Below, one piece after another: positions 1 through 9,117 of a stretch of DNA of 64,000 bases. The DNA is taken from assembly GCF_017303295.1 (NCBI RefSeq), contig NZ_JAFKOK010000010.1, positions 62,001 to 126,000 on the forward strand, given 5' to 3'. A program made the position numbers and the translations under genes. Under the pieces are notes generated by a model. It searched no databases and was not told the origin of the DNA. It worked only from the letters and a program-made list of their open reading frames with translations. Source of the DNA: Rhodobacter sp. NTK016B. GTDB taxonomy: Bacteria; Pseudomonadota; Alphaproteobacteria; Rhodobacterales; Rhodobacteraceae. How positions within the stretch are numbered: the first letter of the stretch is position 1; each line of letters starts with the position of its first letter.

Positions 1-1293
1 AAGCGCGGGGTCCTCGCATTCGGCCATCACCCGCACCAACGGCTCGGTGCCCGATTTGCGGATCAACAGCCGCCCCTGCCCGTTCAGCCGGGTTTCGGCG
101 GCGCGAATGGCGTCCTTGACGCTGCCCGCCTCCATCGGCGCCTGCCCGGCGGCATAGCGCACGTTCTGCAGCTTTTGCGGCACCGGCTCGAATTGCCGGG
201 TCAGCGTGCTTGCGGGCTGGCCGGTCTCGACCATCGCCAGCAGGAATTGCAGCCCCGCGATCAGCCCGTCGCCGGTCGTCGCGTAATCGGTCATCACGAT
301 ATGGCCCGATTGCTCGCCGCCAAGGTTCAGCCCCCGGTCCCGCATCCGCTCGACGACATACCGGTCGCCCACCGCCGTGCGCTCCAGCCGCAGCCCCTGC
401 CCCTGCAAGAACCGCTCGAGCCCCAGATTGGACATCACCGTCGCGACCAGCGTGCCGTCGTTCAGACGCTCCTCCATCGCCCAGCGGGCCGCCATCAGCG
501 CCATGATCTGATCGCCATCGGCCACATGCCCGTGTTCGTCGATGATCTGCACCCGGTCGGCATCGCCATCCAGACAGATCCCCAGATCCGCCCCATGCGC
601 CACCACCGTCTCGGCGGCGATCTTGGGATGGGTCGAGCCGACGCCGTCATTGATGTTGAACCCGTCGGGGCTGACACCCACCGGGATCACATCGGCGCCC
701 AGTTCCCACAATACCTCGGGCGCAGCGCGATAGGCGGCACCATGGGCGCAATCGATCACCACTTTCAGCCCGCGCAGACTGGCGCCGCGCGGCAGCGTGG
801 TCTTGGCGTATTCGACATAGCGCCCCAGCCCGTCATCGATCCGCTTCGCGCGCCCGATCTCCAAAGGCGGCGCCAGCGCCATCGTGCCTTCAAGGATCGC
901 CTCAATCTCGGCCTCGGCCTCGTCGGACAGCTTGAACCCGTCGGGGCCGAAGAACTTGATACCGTTATCCGTGGCCGGGTTGTGGCTGGCCGAGATCATG
1001 ATCCCCAGATCCGCCCGCATCGAGCGGGTGAGGAACCCCACGGCAGGCGTCGGCACCGGCCCAAGCAACAGCACGTTCATCCCCGTCGAGGTCAGCCCGG
1101 CGGTCAGCGCGTTCTCCAGCATGTAGCACGACAGCCGCGTGTCCTTGCCGATCACCACCCGATGCACATTGCCCCCGTCGCGGCGGAAATAGCGCCCCGC
1201 CGCCGCGCCCAGCTTCAACGCGATCTCGGCGGTCATCGGTGCCGTGTTGGCCTGCCCGCGCACCCCGTCGGTGCCAAAGAACTTGCGGCTCAT
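1..1293 (-). CDS. glmM: Phosphoglucosamine mutase, 3' end cut by window edge
   Basis: Converts glucosamine-6-phosphate to glucosamine-1-phosphate in the cytoplasm, on the way to UDP-GlcNAc, peptidoglycan and LPS. The 431 visible codons begin [13 protein letters not shown], the standard GlmM N-terminus. They contain the phosphoserine loop ISASHNP near residue 103, the metal loop CLDGDADRV, and near the cut end the sugar-phosphate loop [12 protein letters not shown]. Only about 15 residues should be missing, judging by the usual length near 445. The ATG at 1291-1293 overlaps the folP stop (ATGA), so the two are probably translationally coupled. Known folP-glmM linkage in bacteria supports the call. 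Confidence 0.97.
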   Translation of the reverse strand, partial: MSRKFFGTDGVRGQANTAPMTAEIALKLGAAAGRYFRRDGGNVHRVVIGKDTRLSCYMLENALTAGLTSTGMNVLLLGPVPTPAVGFLTRSMRADLGIMISASHNPATDNGIKFFGPDGFKLSDEAEAEIEAILEGTMALAPPLEIGRAKRIDDGLGRYVEYAKTTLPRGASLRGLKVVIDCAHGAAYRAAPEVLWELGADVIPVGVSPDGFNINDGVGSTHPKIAAETVVAHGADLGICLDGDADRVQIIDEHGHVADGDQIMALMAARWAMEERLNDGTLVATVMSNLGLERFLQGQGLRLERTAVGDRYVVERMRDRGLNLGGEQSGHIVMTDYATTGDGLIAGLQFLLAMVETGQPASTLTRQFEPVPQKLQNVRYAAGQAPMEAGSVKDAIRAAETRLNGQGRLLIRKSGTEPLVRVMAECEDPAL

Positions 1294-2261
1294 GCCTCGT
1301 CTCCTGTCTGTGTTGTCAGCGCGCGCCACAAGGCCAGCGCCTGCACCGTTTCGGCCACATCATGAACGCGGATGATCTGCGCGCCCTGCCCGGCGGCCCA
1401 GAGCGCCACGGCGACCGAACCGGGCATCCGCGCCCCGGCCTCGTCGACGCCCGACACTGTGCCCACGAACCGCTTGCGCGATGCCCCCAGCAGGATCGGC
1501 GCGCCCAGCGAATGGAACAGCGACAGGCCCTGCAACAGGCTCAGGTTATGCGTCAGCGTCTTGCCGAACCCGATGCCCGGATCGGTGATGATCCGCGCCG
1601 GATCGATCCCTTGCGCGACCGCGTGATCCATGCGCCGCGCCAGCCAGTCATAGACCTCGCGCAGGACATCGTCATAGCGCGGATCGGCCTGCATGGTCTG
1701 CGGCGTGCCCTTGGCATGCATCAGGCAGATGGGCACCCCCGCTTCGGCGGTGACCCGTGCCAGATCCGCATCCCATGTCAACGCCGAGACGTCGTTGACG
1801 ATATCCGCCCCGGCCTCGATCGCGGCCGAGGCCACGCCTGCCTTGCGTGTATCGATAGAAATCGGCGTATCAATCCCGGCGGCACGGATCGCGGCGATCA
1901 CGGGCGCGGTGCGCGCGATCTCTTCCAGCACCGGCACTTCAGCCGCGCCGGGCCGCGTGCTCTCCCCCCCGATATCGAGGATATCCGCCCCCGCCGTAAC
2001 CTGCGCCCGCGCCCTCTCGACCGCCGCGGCAACACTGCCCAGCGTGCCGCCATCGCTGAAACTGTCGGGCGTGACGTTGACGATGCCCATTACCAGCGGG
2101 CGGTCGGCAGGAAGGCCCGGCAAGACGGGTTTGGCCTTGGCCAGACCAGCGGCATCGGGCGCATCGCCCTGCCACCAGACATGGGCACTGCCCGCCAGCG
2201 GCAGGGCACCCTCGGGACGGGGAAGATCGAGACGGGGGACGGGATGGAACGGGACTGTCAT
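1290..2261 (-). CDS. folP: Dihydropteroate synthase
   Basis: Condenses 6-hydroxymethyl-7,8-dihydropterin pyrophosphate with p-aminobenzoate to dihydropteroate; this is the sulfonamide target. The TIM-barrel signatures [15 protein letters not shown] and [11 protein letters not shown] are both present. Further along come NDVS, the DPGIGFGKT loop, and a SRKRF motif near the C-terminus. The reading frame extends to 2360, but the ATG at 2259-2261 (MTVPFHPV) was chosen because the upstream 33 codons do not look like FolP and an AGGA lies 4 bases before it. That gives 323 residues, somewhat longer than E. coli FolP (282), with an N-terminal extension of about 70 residues before the barrel. Stop and glmM start overlap. 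Confidence 0.96.
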   Translation of the reverse strand: MTVPFHPVPRLDLPRPEGALPLAGSAHVWWQGDAPDAAGLAKAKPVLPGLPADRPLVMGIVNVTPDSFSDGGTLGSVAAAVERARAQVTAGADILDIGGESTRPGAAEVPVLEEIARTAPVIAAIRAAGIDTPISIDTRKAGVASAAIEAGADIVNDVSALTWDADLARVTAEAGVPICLMHAKGTPQTMQADPRYDDVLREVYDWLARRMDHAVAQGIDPARIITDPGIGFGKTLTHNLSLLQGLSLFHSLGAPILLGASRKRFVGTVSGVDEAGARMPGSVAVALWAAGQGAQIIRVHDVAETVQALALWRALTTQTGDEA

Positions 2262-2383
2262 GGCATCCTGAGAATCAGATCGCGGCCCGCTTGGCAAGCA
2301 AGCCCGCAAAGCCCGCAGCAATGTTACAGCCCCTTCGCGGTTTGCCGCCGATCCGGACAATCATCCGATCATGCGCCCCCGCC

Positions 2384-2408
2384 CGTTCATTCTGCCCGAA
2401 ATACTCAA
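2384..2408 (-). repeat. Possible degenerate copy of a short GAGTATTT/GAGGATATTT element
   Basis: Within the 257-base gap between folB and folP the minus strand reads TTGAGTATTTCGGGCAGAATGAA. It resembles the elements at 32072-32103 and 57550-57580 only loosely (GAG, TATTT, then AGA-ATG-like). The rest of the gap (2262-2518) shows no gene or clear terminator. Confidence 0.35.
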
Positions 2409-2518
2409 GCCGCCCTGGCGACCCGCGCAACAGCTGTCACGCAACCGCAGCGCCATCACGCGGCGGCCCGGCCAAGCGGAGGCGCCAGCCGGGCCGCCGC
2501 CGCCTCGGCCGCGCTTCG

Positions 2519-3427
2519 TCAGGGGAAGGTTTCTACCGGCACCCGGCTGCCCGCCGGCAGGGACACGCCCCAGGGCACAAGGAACGCCTCGGCCGCCAGC
2601 GTCTCGGCCAGCCATTGCGCCAGCGCGGGGCCGTTCGCCGCGTGCCCGATCGGGCCGTCGGGTGCGTCGAGCACCAGTTTCGACGGCGCCCAGACGATGA
2701 TCTTGCCCTGCCGGATCGCCCAGTCGATCTCGGTCCGGCTTTCGACCACCAGGCACCGCTGATCGCGCGAGGCCAGCGCCCAGGCGTTCTGCTCGATGGC
2801 CAGCAGATCGATGCGGCGCTGCACGGCGGTGATGCCGACGCTCGGCGGACGCGCCTCGGGCAGGCCCACGCAGATCACCACCGGCGCGCCGCGCGCGGCC
2901 AGCCGGTCGATACGGTCGCTGAAATCCTGCGCGGCGATGGCGGCGTTATCCATATAGACCACGACCGGATGTAAAGCCGCATCCTCGGCCTGGTTCTGCA
3001 CCGGCACCGCAGCGCGGGTGCGCACGATCTCAACGCCCAGCTTGAAGGGCCCGCGGTCAAGCTTTTCGACCCGCACGAAGGCGCGCATCGCACGGGGATG
3101 GGCGAGGATGCGTTCGGCCACATGTTCAGACAGGGTTTCCAGCAGGTTGAGCCGCCCCGCCGACAATTCGTCGGCGATCGCCTCGGTAATCGTGTCATAG
3201 GACATGATGCGGTCGACATCGTCGTCGATTGGCCCCGTTTGCGGACGCACCTCGACCACGACGTTGAACATCAGCCGCTGGGTATGGCCGCGCTCGGTCT
3301 GGAAAGCGCCGATCTCGGCCTCGACGGCGTAATCTCGCAACGAGATCCGGTCGCGCGGATCGACCGAGGCGGTGGCTTCGGCACGCTCTTCGGGATGGGC
3401 GAAGGCAAGATGGATATCGGTGCTCAT
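2519..3427 (-). CDS. folB: Dihydroneopterin aldolase with long C-terminal extension
   Basis: Residues about 25-130 are a FolB domain. It cleaves 7,8-dihydroneopterin to 6-hydroxymethyl-7,8-dihydropterin and glycolaldehyde in folate synthesis. The conserved Glu lies in FQTERGHTQ, the Tyr in MSYDTITEAI, and the catalytic Lys in VRVEKLDRGPF. FolB is normally near 120 residues, whereas this protein has 302. The extra 170 residues contain IIVWAPSKLV followed by PALAQWLAETL. That pattern is reminiscent of the end of amino-acid-kinase-fold proteins (WxPS ... SLAAxLA), but no nucleotide-binding glycine loop is seen. The start has a good GGAGG 8 bases upstream. It sits upstream of folP on the same strand, separated by 257 bases. 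Confidence 0.93.
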   Translation of the reverse strand: MSTDIHLAFAHPEERAEATASVDPRDRISLRDYAVEAEIGAFQTERGHTQRLMFNVVVEVRPQTGPIDDDVDRIMSYDTITEAIADELSAGRLNLLETLSEHVAERILAHPRAMRAFVRVEKLDRGPFKLGVEIVRTRAAVPVQNQAEDAALHPVVVYMDNAAIAAQDFSDRIDRLAARGAPVVICVGLPEARPPSVGITAVQRRIDLLAIEQNAWALASRDQRCLVVESRTEIDWAIRQGKIIVWAPSKLVLDAPDGPIGHAANGPALAQWLAETLAAEAFLVPWGVSLPAGSRVPVETFP

Positions 3428-3610
3428 GCTCAGAGCCTCCGGTCAGCGGCTGGGACGGGTTCGTTGCCCCGCCTTACCCCGGCGCGGCGAGGATGCACAG
3501 CCCGAACCCGGCATCATGGCGCCCATGCGCGACCCCGCGCGTTTCCGATAGACGCAACAGCGTCCCGAAAGCGGGAAGACGCCCGGCACAGGCCCCTATT
3601 AAAGCCGGTC

Positions 3611-4267
3611 TCAGTTGAAAGTCAGCCGCAGCGGTTCGCGGTAAAACAGGTGCGAGCCGTATTGCGCCGTGCGGTGAAAGCTCGACGCCCAGCGCGGACG
3701 CACGCCGGTGGTGTGGAAATGCGTGGCGCCATCCGTCAGTTCGCGCGGTGAACCCGACATCATCACCTGCGCGATGGCATTGGCCATGCGCCGCGCGCTT
3801 GGCTCGGTCATCGCGCGCGAGCGACCGTTGCAGGCATACGAGAACTGGCAGGCATTCAGGCGGCTGGCATTCTGATGCACGACGCCGCAGACGCTGTTGG
3901 GATAGGCGGGAAGATCGACGCGGTTCAGGATCACCTCGGCCACCGCGAATTGCCCGTAGACATCCTCGCCGCGCGCTTCGTGATAGATCGCCTCGGCCAG
4001 ACAGCTGGTTTCGGTATCGGCCGATTGTGGCATGGTCATGAGATAGGACGCATCGTAGCGCATGATCGCGGTCGGATCATCAAGCGGCGTCGTCGCCCGC
4101 GTCACCAACGAGGTCGAGACCCCGCGCATCGCCTCGCGCTCGGCGCTGAAGGCCAGAGCCAGCGATTGTTCGAGCGGCAATTCGGCCGCCGCCTGATGCG
4201 AAGTAAGCGCCAGTATCGAGGCCAGCCCAAGGGCCGCCAACCTGCTCACCGTTCCCATACCGTCCAT
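3611..4267 (-). CDS. SleB-type cell wall hydrolase, exported
   Basis: A 218-residue predicted peptidoglycan hydrolase of the Hydrolase_2/SleB family. An N-terminal signal sequence ends near HQAAA (residue 28). The catalytic domain starts around residue 87 with CLAEAIYHEARGE (proposed acid Glu97) and continues AVAEVILNRV, CGVVHQ, and CQFSYACNGR. An alternative start is the ATG nine bases downstream (MGTVSR). It probably acts on septal or side-wall peptidoglycan in the periplasm; the substrate bond is inferred from the family. It stands alone: 331 bases separate it from the upstream PPDK-like gene and 183 bases from folB. Confidence 0.9.
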   Translation of the reverse strand: MDGMGTVSRLAALGLASILALTSHQAAAELPLEQSLALAFSAEREAMRGVSTSLVTRATTPLDDPTAIMRYDASYLMTMPQSADTETSCLAEAIYHEARGEDVYGQFAVAEVILNRVDLPAYPNSVCGVVHQNASRLNACQFSYACNGRSRAMTEPSARRMANAIAQVMMSGSPRELTDGATHFHTTGVRPRWASSFHRTAQYGSHLFYREPLRLTFN

Positions 4268-4598
4268 CCTCTGTCAGCCACAGGCAGCACGAAGGCTTTG
4301 CCAGCGACGTCCGGTGTGCCGCCTCAACAGAGCGGCCTCTTATCGAATTACGGGATGGCGATCCGGCCCGGTTCCCCCCTGGACCACAAGGCATCCCGGA
4401 CCGAGAGATACCTCAAAACGCGTCGCAAGTCCACAAATCGCAAGGGTTTTCCACGGCCGCGCCTTGCTGTCGCGCAGCAGGCGAATGCCGCGCCGCAGGA
4501 TCGCCCGGACGCAGATGCGGATGACGATAGGAGTGAACCAATGCGGCTTACGATTCTTGACGCGAAATCAACGCCATAAAATGACTGACATTCTTCGC
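4268..4598. other. Intergenic region without recognised gene
   Basis: 331 bases between the stop of the PPDK-like gene and the start of the cell-wall hydrolase, both minus strand. No convincing terminator, RNA gene or conserved ORF was found. It presumably holds the hydrolase promoter, but no strong -35/-10 pair stands out. Confidence 0.5.
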
Positions 4599-7166
4599 TT
4601 AGCGAAGGTCAGGCATTTTCTCCCCGCCATCCTCGTCCGAGATCGTCAGTTGCGCTGCAGCGAGCCGCGCAACCGGCACCCGGAAGGGCGAACACGAGAC
4701 GTAGTCGAATCCCGCCTCGCGGCAGAAGGCTATCGATTCGGGGCTGCCGCCATGCTCGCCGCAGATCGACAATGTCAGACCTTTGCGCGTCGAGCGCCCG
4801 CGCTCGGCGGCGATCAGCAAGAGCTCGCCCACCCCATCGGTATCGAGCACGTGGAACGGGTCTTCGGGGAAGACACCCGCCTGCACGTAGTAGGACATGA
4901 ACCGCCCCGCATCGTCACGCGACAGGCCATAGGTCATCTGCGTCAGGTCGTTGGTGCCGAAAGACATGAAATCCGCGTGCTGGGCGATCTCGGCGGCGCG
5001 CAGCGCGGCACGCGGGGTTTCGACCATCACGCCCAGCCGGTACTCGAAGGGCTGGCCCTTCTCGACCCGGACGGCGGCGGCGACCGCGTCGATGCGGGCC
5101 TTGACCAGCTCGACCTCGCGCATGGCGCTGACCAGCGGGATCATGATCTCGGGCACGACCTTCGCCCCGCGCCGCGCGGTTTCGATCGTCGCCTCGAAAA
5201 TCGCGCGCGCCTGCATCTCGTAGATCTCGGGCACCGTCACGCCCAGCCGCACACCGCGCAGGCCCAGCATCGGGTTGAACTCGGCCAGATCCTCGGCCCG
5301 GCGCGTGACCTCGCTCAGCGGGCGATCCAACGCGTCGGCCAGCTGTTTTAGCCCTTCGCGCGTATGCGGCAGGAATTCGTGCAGCGGCGGATCGAAAAGC
5401 CGGATACAGACCGGCAGCCCGTGCATGATCGAGAACAGCTCGATGAAATCCGAACGCTGCATCGGCAAGAGCCGGCTCAGCGCTTCGGCCCGATCCTGCG
5501 AACTGTCCGCGAAGATCATTTCGCGCATGACGGTCAGGCGGTCGTCTTCGAAGAACATATGCTCGGTGCGGCACAGGCCGATACCCTTGGCCTTGAAGTC
5601 ACGCGCGATCCGGGCATCGGCGGGCGTGTCGGCATTCGCCCGCACATCGATGTCGCGCAGCGCGTCGGCCCATTCCAGCAGCGTGTTGAACCATTGGTCC
5701 GTCGCCGGTTCGAGGAAATTCGCCTCGCCCAGCAGCACCTCGCCCACCGTGCCGTCGATGGTGATCAGGTCGCCTTCGTCCAGCACCGCGCGCCCGGTAT
5801 GCAATTGCCGCGCCTTCTGGTCGATCCTGAGCCCGGTCGCACCGACGATACAGGGCACGCCAAGGCCGCGCCCTATCACCGCCGCGTGGCTGGTCATGCC
5901 GCCGCGCTCGGTCAGGACGCCCGCTGCAGCATGCATGCCGCGAATATCCTCGGGCGAGGTTTCGCGCCGGACAAGAATGCACTTCTCGCCGCGCGAGGCG
6001 CTTGCCTGCGCCGCAGTCGAGGTAAAGACCAGCCGCCCCGTCGCCGCCCCCGGGCTGGCCGCGATACCGCGTGCCACGACAGAGCGCGGACCACGCGGAT
6101 CGACCTGCCGGTGCAACAGTTCGGACAGCGCGCGGGGCGAGACCCGCATCAGCGCTTCCTTGCGCGAAATGATGCCGTCCTCGGCCAGCGACACTGCCAC
6201 CCGCACCGCCGCGCGGCTGGCGCGCTGGACCTTGAGCGCGTCCAGAACGGTGAGGTGTTCGTTAACCACGGTGAACTCGATCTGCATCTCTTCGCGAAGC
6301 TTCTCGCGGCAGATACCGCCGTGGCGCACCAGCTCGGCAAACGCCTTGGGGTGACGTTCTTCCAGCGAGGGGCCGCGCGGATCGCGCGTCAGGTACATGG
6401 CCTGCGGGTTGTTCGAGATCGCATCCCCGTCCTGCCCGCGTTCGGCATAGCGCCCGGTGATCTGCGGCACGCCCGTCACCGGGTCGATGAACTGGATGAC
6501 CCCCGCGCCGCTTTCCGGCGCGCCAAAGCCCCCCGCCATCGCCTGCACGATCAGCCCCAGCCCGGCATCGCCCGGCGCGCCCTTGGCCTGCCGCAACAGC
6601 CGCGCCGAGGTCCCCTCCCACGCGCGCGCCATCGAGCGCAGCACCTCGGCCAGTTGTTTGCCGGGGTCTTGGGGAAACGGCTCTTCCATTTCCTTCTCAT
6701 ACTCGTAAAGCGCGGCCTGCAGCGCGGGCAGGCAGGGTTCGCTCACCGGGAACATGTCGGGGTCGAGCCGCGCGACATGCTGGGCATAGCTCTGCACGAA
6801 AGCCAGATAGAGCGCGGTCGCCACATCCTCGCCATGGCTTTCCGAAATGCGTGCGTGCAGCTCGTCATTCATGCCGATATTCAGGATCGCCCCCGGCCCG
6901 CCCCAATCGGGGTTTTCCGCCGATGGACGCACCGACAGCAGCTGACCGGGTTCGAAGCGCGCGACCAGACCGCCCAGATCGGGCACCTGACCGGCGGCAA
7001 TGGCGCGTACGGCATTGAACGACAGTGCGATGGTGCGCGGCACCGGCAAGTCCAGCCGGACCAGCCTTTGCAGGCACTTGGCCCGCCAGCCATGGCTGCG
7101 CAGCGCGATCGGCGCCGAGCCGGTAATCTCGGAGTAATCGAGCAGGTTGAGATATCTTGTGGCCAT
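4599..7166 (-). CDS. PPDK-like PEP-utilising protein with degenerate ATP-grasp domain
   Basis: 855 residues collinear with pyruvate, phosphate dikinase. The swivelling His domain is intact (TERGGMTSHAAVIGRG). So is the PEP/pyruvate barrel: CRTEHMFF, RLFDPPLHEF, RGVRLGVTVPEIYEMQ, MVETPRAALRA, MSFGTNDLTQMTYG, and the catalytic Cys in SICGEHGG. The N-terminal nucleotide domain is not intact. The usual GGKGxNLAEM is replaced by GWRAKCLQRL, the SMPGMMDT loop is absent (VRPSAENPDWGGPGA), and the LQTRxGKR motif reads LDALKVQRA. By alignment from memory with the Clostridium enzyme, the ATP-binding Gln and Arg are lost. It may not use ATP in the usual way. GGAG lies 9 bases before the ATG. Confidence 0.85.
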   Translation of the reverse strand: MATRYLNLLDYSEITGSAPIALRSHGWRAKCLQRLVRLDLPVPRTIALSFNAVRAIAAGQVPDLGGLVARFEPGQLLSVRPSAENPDWGGPGAILNIGMNDELHARISESHGEDVATALYLAFVQSYAQHVARLDPDMFPVSEPCLPALQAALYEYEKEMEEPFPQDPGKQLAEVLRSMARAWEGTSARLLRQAKGAPGDAGLGLIVQAMAGGFGAPESGAGVIQFIDPVTGVPQITGRYAERGQDGDAISNNPQAMYLTRDPRGPSLEERHPKAFAELVRHGGICREKLREEMQIEFTVVNEHLTVLDALKVQRASRAAVRVAVSLAEDGIISRKEALMRVSPRALSELLHRQVDPRGPRSVVARGIAASPGAATGRLVFTSTAAQASASRGEKCILVRRETSPEDIRGMHAAAGVLTERGGMTSHAAVIGRGLGVPCIVGATGLRIDQKARQLHTGRAVLDEGDLITIDGTVGEVLLGEANFLEPATDQWFNTLLEWADALRDIDVRANADTPADARIARDFKAKGIGLCRTEHMFFEDDRLTVMREMIFADSSQDRAEALSRLLPMQRSDFIELFSIMHGLPVCIRLFDPPLHEFLPHTREGLKQLADALDRPLSEVTRRAEDLAEFNPMLGLRGVRLGVTVPEIYEMQARAIFEATIETARRGAKVVPEIMIPLVSAMREVELVKARIDAVAAAVRVEKGQPFEYRLGVMVETPRAALRAAEIAQHADFMSFGTNDLTQMTYGLSRDDAGRFMSYYVQAGVFPEDPFHVLDTDGVGELLLIAAERGRSTRKGLTLSICGEHGGSPESIAFCREAGFDYVSCSPFRVPVARLAAAQLTISDEDGGEKMPDLR

Positions 7167-7335
7167 GGCGCGATCTCCGTTGCGCGGCGCAGGATAGGCT
7201 TAATCGCCAACCGTGCAAGCGCAGAAATCCCGCAGATGCTGCCGCGACGGAACGGCACCGCGGCCGCAGGGCCGGTGCGACCGGCGGGTTCTCGCCTGCC
7301 CTGTGCGGGGAGCCGCCACCGGGGAGAAATCTTTC

Positions 7336-7360
7336 GGAACCTCGCGGCGGTCTTCGGGTT
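7336..7360 (+). promoter_or_regulatory. Candidate EcfG-type promoter, GGAAC-N16-GGTT
   Basis: GGAAC at 7336-7340, 16 bases, then GGTT at 7357-7360, about 50 bases before the DUF1236 gene. It fits the alphaproteobacterial general-stress sigma consensus GGAAC-N16/17-cGTT except for the first base of the -10. It also overlaps the 5' side of an otherwise unrelated intergenic spacer. Confidence 0.55.
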
Positions 7361-7410
7361 TTCCAGCCATACCGGCGGCACAGCGCCGCCACGGAAATGG
7401 AGATACGACC

Positions 7411-8064
7411 ATGATGACCAAGACCCTGACGCTCGCGACTGTTTCGGCCCTTGCCCTTGCTTCGTCCGCGACCATCGCCAGCGCGGTCACGGCGACCGCC
7501 GCCACCGACCTGAGCCTGCGTTCGGGCCCCGGCGGGCAGTACCAGATCGACGGCCTGATCCAGACCGGGGAAGACGTCGAGGTTGCCGGTTGCAACGCCG
7601 AGCAAAGCTGGTGCCAGGTGACATCGTCGTCGGGTGAAGGCTGGGCCTATGCGCCGTACCTGACCTTCGATCAATCGGGCGAGATGAAGCCGCTGTCGGA
7701 AGTCTCGGCGCAGCAGATCACCATCATCGAAGACAACAGTCAAGATGAAGCGACCGCTCTGGGTGCCGGCATGGGCGCCCTCGCCGGTGCACTGATCGCC
7801 GGTCCGGTCGGCGCCGTCGCCGGGTCGATGATGACCGGCATCGCCGCGCATAACTCGGTGAGCGACGAAACCACCGTCTACATTCAGGAAAACCCGGTCG
7901 AGCCGATCTATCTGACGGGTGAGCCGGTGGTCGGCGCCGCCGTTCCGGGCGAAGTGACGCTTTATGACGTCCCCGAGGATGACGAGATCGCGTATCTCAA
8001 CGTGAACGGCAACGACGTCGTCGTCGAGCGCGAGAGCCGCCGCATCGTCTACGTGGTTCGTTAA
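7411..8064 (+). CDS. Exported SH3 / DUF1236 domain protein
   Basis: 217 residues. A signal peptide (about 1-24, cleaved near TIASA) is followed by a bacterial SH3 domain, residues about 28-85 (LSLRSGPGGQYQIDGLI ... GWAYAPYL). A glycine-rich hydrophobic stretch resembling a glycine-zipper follows (ALGAGMGALAGALIAGPVGA, about 112-131). The C-terminal DUF1236 motif is LNVNGNDVVVERESRRIVYVV. It is probably periplasmic or outer-membrane associated; no enzymatic role is known. The ATG at 7411 has GGAG 8 bases upstream, which decides the start over an earlier in-frame codon. A candidate EcfG promoter lies upstream and a strong terminator downstream. Confidence 0.88.
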   Translation: MMTKTLTLATVSALALASSATIASAVTATAATDLSLRSGPGGQYQIDGLIQTGEDVEVAGCNAEQSWCQVTSSSGEGWAYAPYLTFDQSGEMKPLSEVSAQQITIIEDNSQDEATALGAGMGALAGALIAGPVGAVAGSMMTGIAAHNSVSDETTVYIQENPVEPIYLTGEPVVGAAVPGEVTLYDVPEDDEIAYLNVNGNDVVVERESRRIVYVVR

Positions 8065-8081
8065 GCTTTCCACCCCTTCCC

Positions 8082-8148
8082 GGCAGCGGGGGTTACCCGC
8101 TGCCATCAGGGCGCAACCCATTCAATCTTGGGTTGCGCCTTTTCTTTT
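8082..8148 (+). terminator. Tandem hairpins ending in a rho-independent terminator
   Basis: A 9-bp hairpin (8082-8090 with 8096-8104) is followed by a second perfect 11-bp stem (8110-8120 with 8129-8139) and a T-rich tail at 8140-8148. It terminates the DUF1236 gene. Confidence 0.9.
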
Positions 8149-8222
8149 GCCAATATCTCATTCAACTATCTGTATTTGTTTTTAAAAAATAGGCAGAACG
8201 AAAAAGAAATCTGACTCTCTTC

Positions 8223-8247
8223 GGAACCGATCTCACGCCCGTACGTT
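8223..8247 (+). promoter_or_regulatory. EcfG-type promoter, GGAAC-N16-CGTT
   Basis: Perfect match to the general-stress sigma consensus: GGAAC at 8223-8227, 16 bases, CGTT at 8244-8247. It lies 48 bases before the PRC-barrel gene. The leader around it is unusually AT-rich for this genome. Confidence 0.82.
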
Positions 8248-8294
8248 GTATTACCAGAGACGCAAACGCGCGTCACAACGACTGGAGAGAAGAC

Positions 8295-8954
8295 ATGAAA
8301 CCGAACAAGATTCTGCCGTTCGCCCTGATCCTCGGCATGACCGCCGGCTCGACTGCCGTTTACGCGCAGACCATGGACGCCACGACCGATCCGATGACCT
8401 CTGCCGACGCGAATGCCAACGCTGAACTGTGCGAAGGCGAAAACTGCGCCACGATGGATCAGTCGGCCGATGCGACCACCGACGCGATGACCGACGACCA
8501 TTCGGACATGGCCACCAGCGCCGATGCAGACGCGACGATGGGCACCACCATGGGTGAGGCCGAAGACGACGCGGTTGCCGCCGACGAGCCGCTGCTGCCG
8601 ATGGGCGACTCGGAAACCGAGATGGTCACCGACAGCGACATGGCTGTCGAGAACGGTAATTCGATCGTCGACATCGCGACCCTTACCAGCAGCGAAGAGC
8701 TGGTCGGTACGCGTGCCTATGACACCAACGACGAATGGGTCGGCGAAATCAGCGCCGTGATCCCGGCCGACGCCGAAGGTGGCGAAGAGCGCTTCGTGAT
8801 CGACGTGGGTGGCTTCCTGGGCATTGGCGAAAAGCCGGTGGCTCTGGGTTCGGAATCGCTGCAGGTGTCGGTTGACGCCGATGGTGACATCGACCACGTG
8901 ATCGTCGACCATTCGATGGAAGAACTGGAAGCGATGCCCGAAGTCGAAATGTAA
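8295..8954 (+). CDS. Exported PRC-barrel domain protein, acidic
   Basis: 219 residues. A signal peptide ends at VYAQ (residue 25). A strongly acidic, Ala/Asp/Thr/Met-rich linker covers about 26-125, with many DATTD/DAMTD-like units. A C-terminal PRC-barrel of about 85 residues follows (LVGTRAYDTNDEWVGEISAV ... VIDVGGFLGIGEKPVAL). PRC-barrel proteins with this architecture are common stress-induced periplasmic proteins in alphaproteobacteria, with no known enzymatic activity. GGAGAG lies about 7 bases before the ATG. The perfect EcfG promoter just upstream argues for control by the stress sigma encoded 4 kb away. Confidence 0.88.
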   Translation: MKPNKILPFALILGMTAGSTAVYAQTMDATTDPMTSADANANAELCEGENCATMDQSADATTDAMTDDHSDMATSADADATMGTTMGEAEDDAVAADEPLLPMGDSETEMVTDSDMAVENGNSIVDIATLTSSEELVGTRAYDTNDEWVGEISAVIPADAEGGEERFVIDVGGFLGIGEKPVALGSESLQVSVDADGDIDHVIVDHSMEELEAMPEVEM

Positions 8955-8973
8955 ATCGACCATGGTATTCTGG

Positions 8974-8997
8974 AACGCGGGGCTTCGGCCCCGCGTT
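8974..8997 (+). terminator. 10-bp hairpin with TTCG loop after the PRC-barrel gene
   Basis: Arms 8974-8983 and 8988-8997 pair perfectly around a TTCG tetraloop. There is no long T tract, so termination may be weak. The same bases read as GGAAC (8972-8976)-N17-CGTT (8994-8997), an EcfG-like promoter match facing the AI-2E gene. The hairpin explains the match by chance base complementarity, but a promoter role cannot be excluded. Confidence 0.6.
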
Positions 8998-9117
8998 TCG
9001 CGTACCGATTCGCGTCGACCATGACGCGCCGAATTCAGGGGCTATCCGCCCATTAGAATCCCGGTCGTCCTGCATGTCGAAGCGCTGCCCCGGCAAGCCA
9101 TCCATGCAGGAGAGCCC

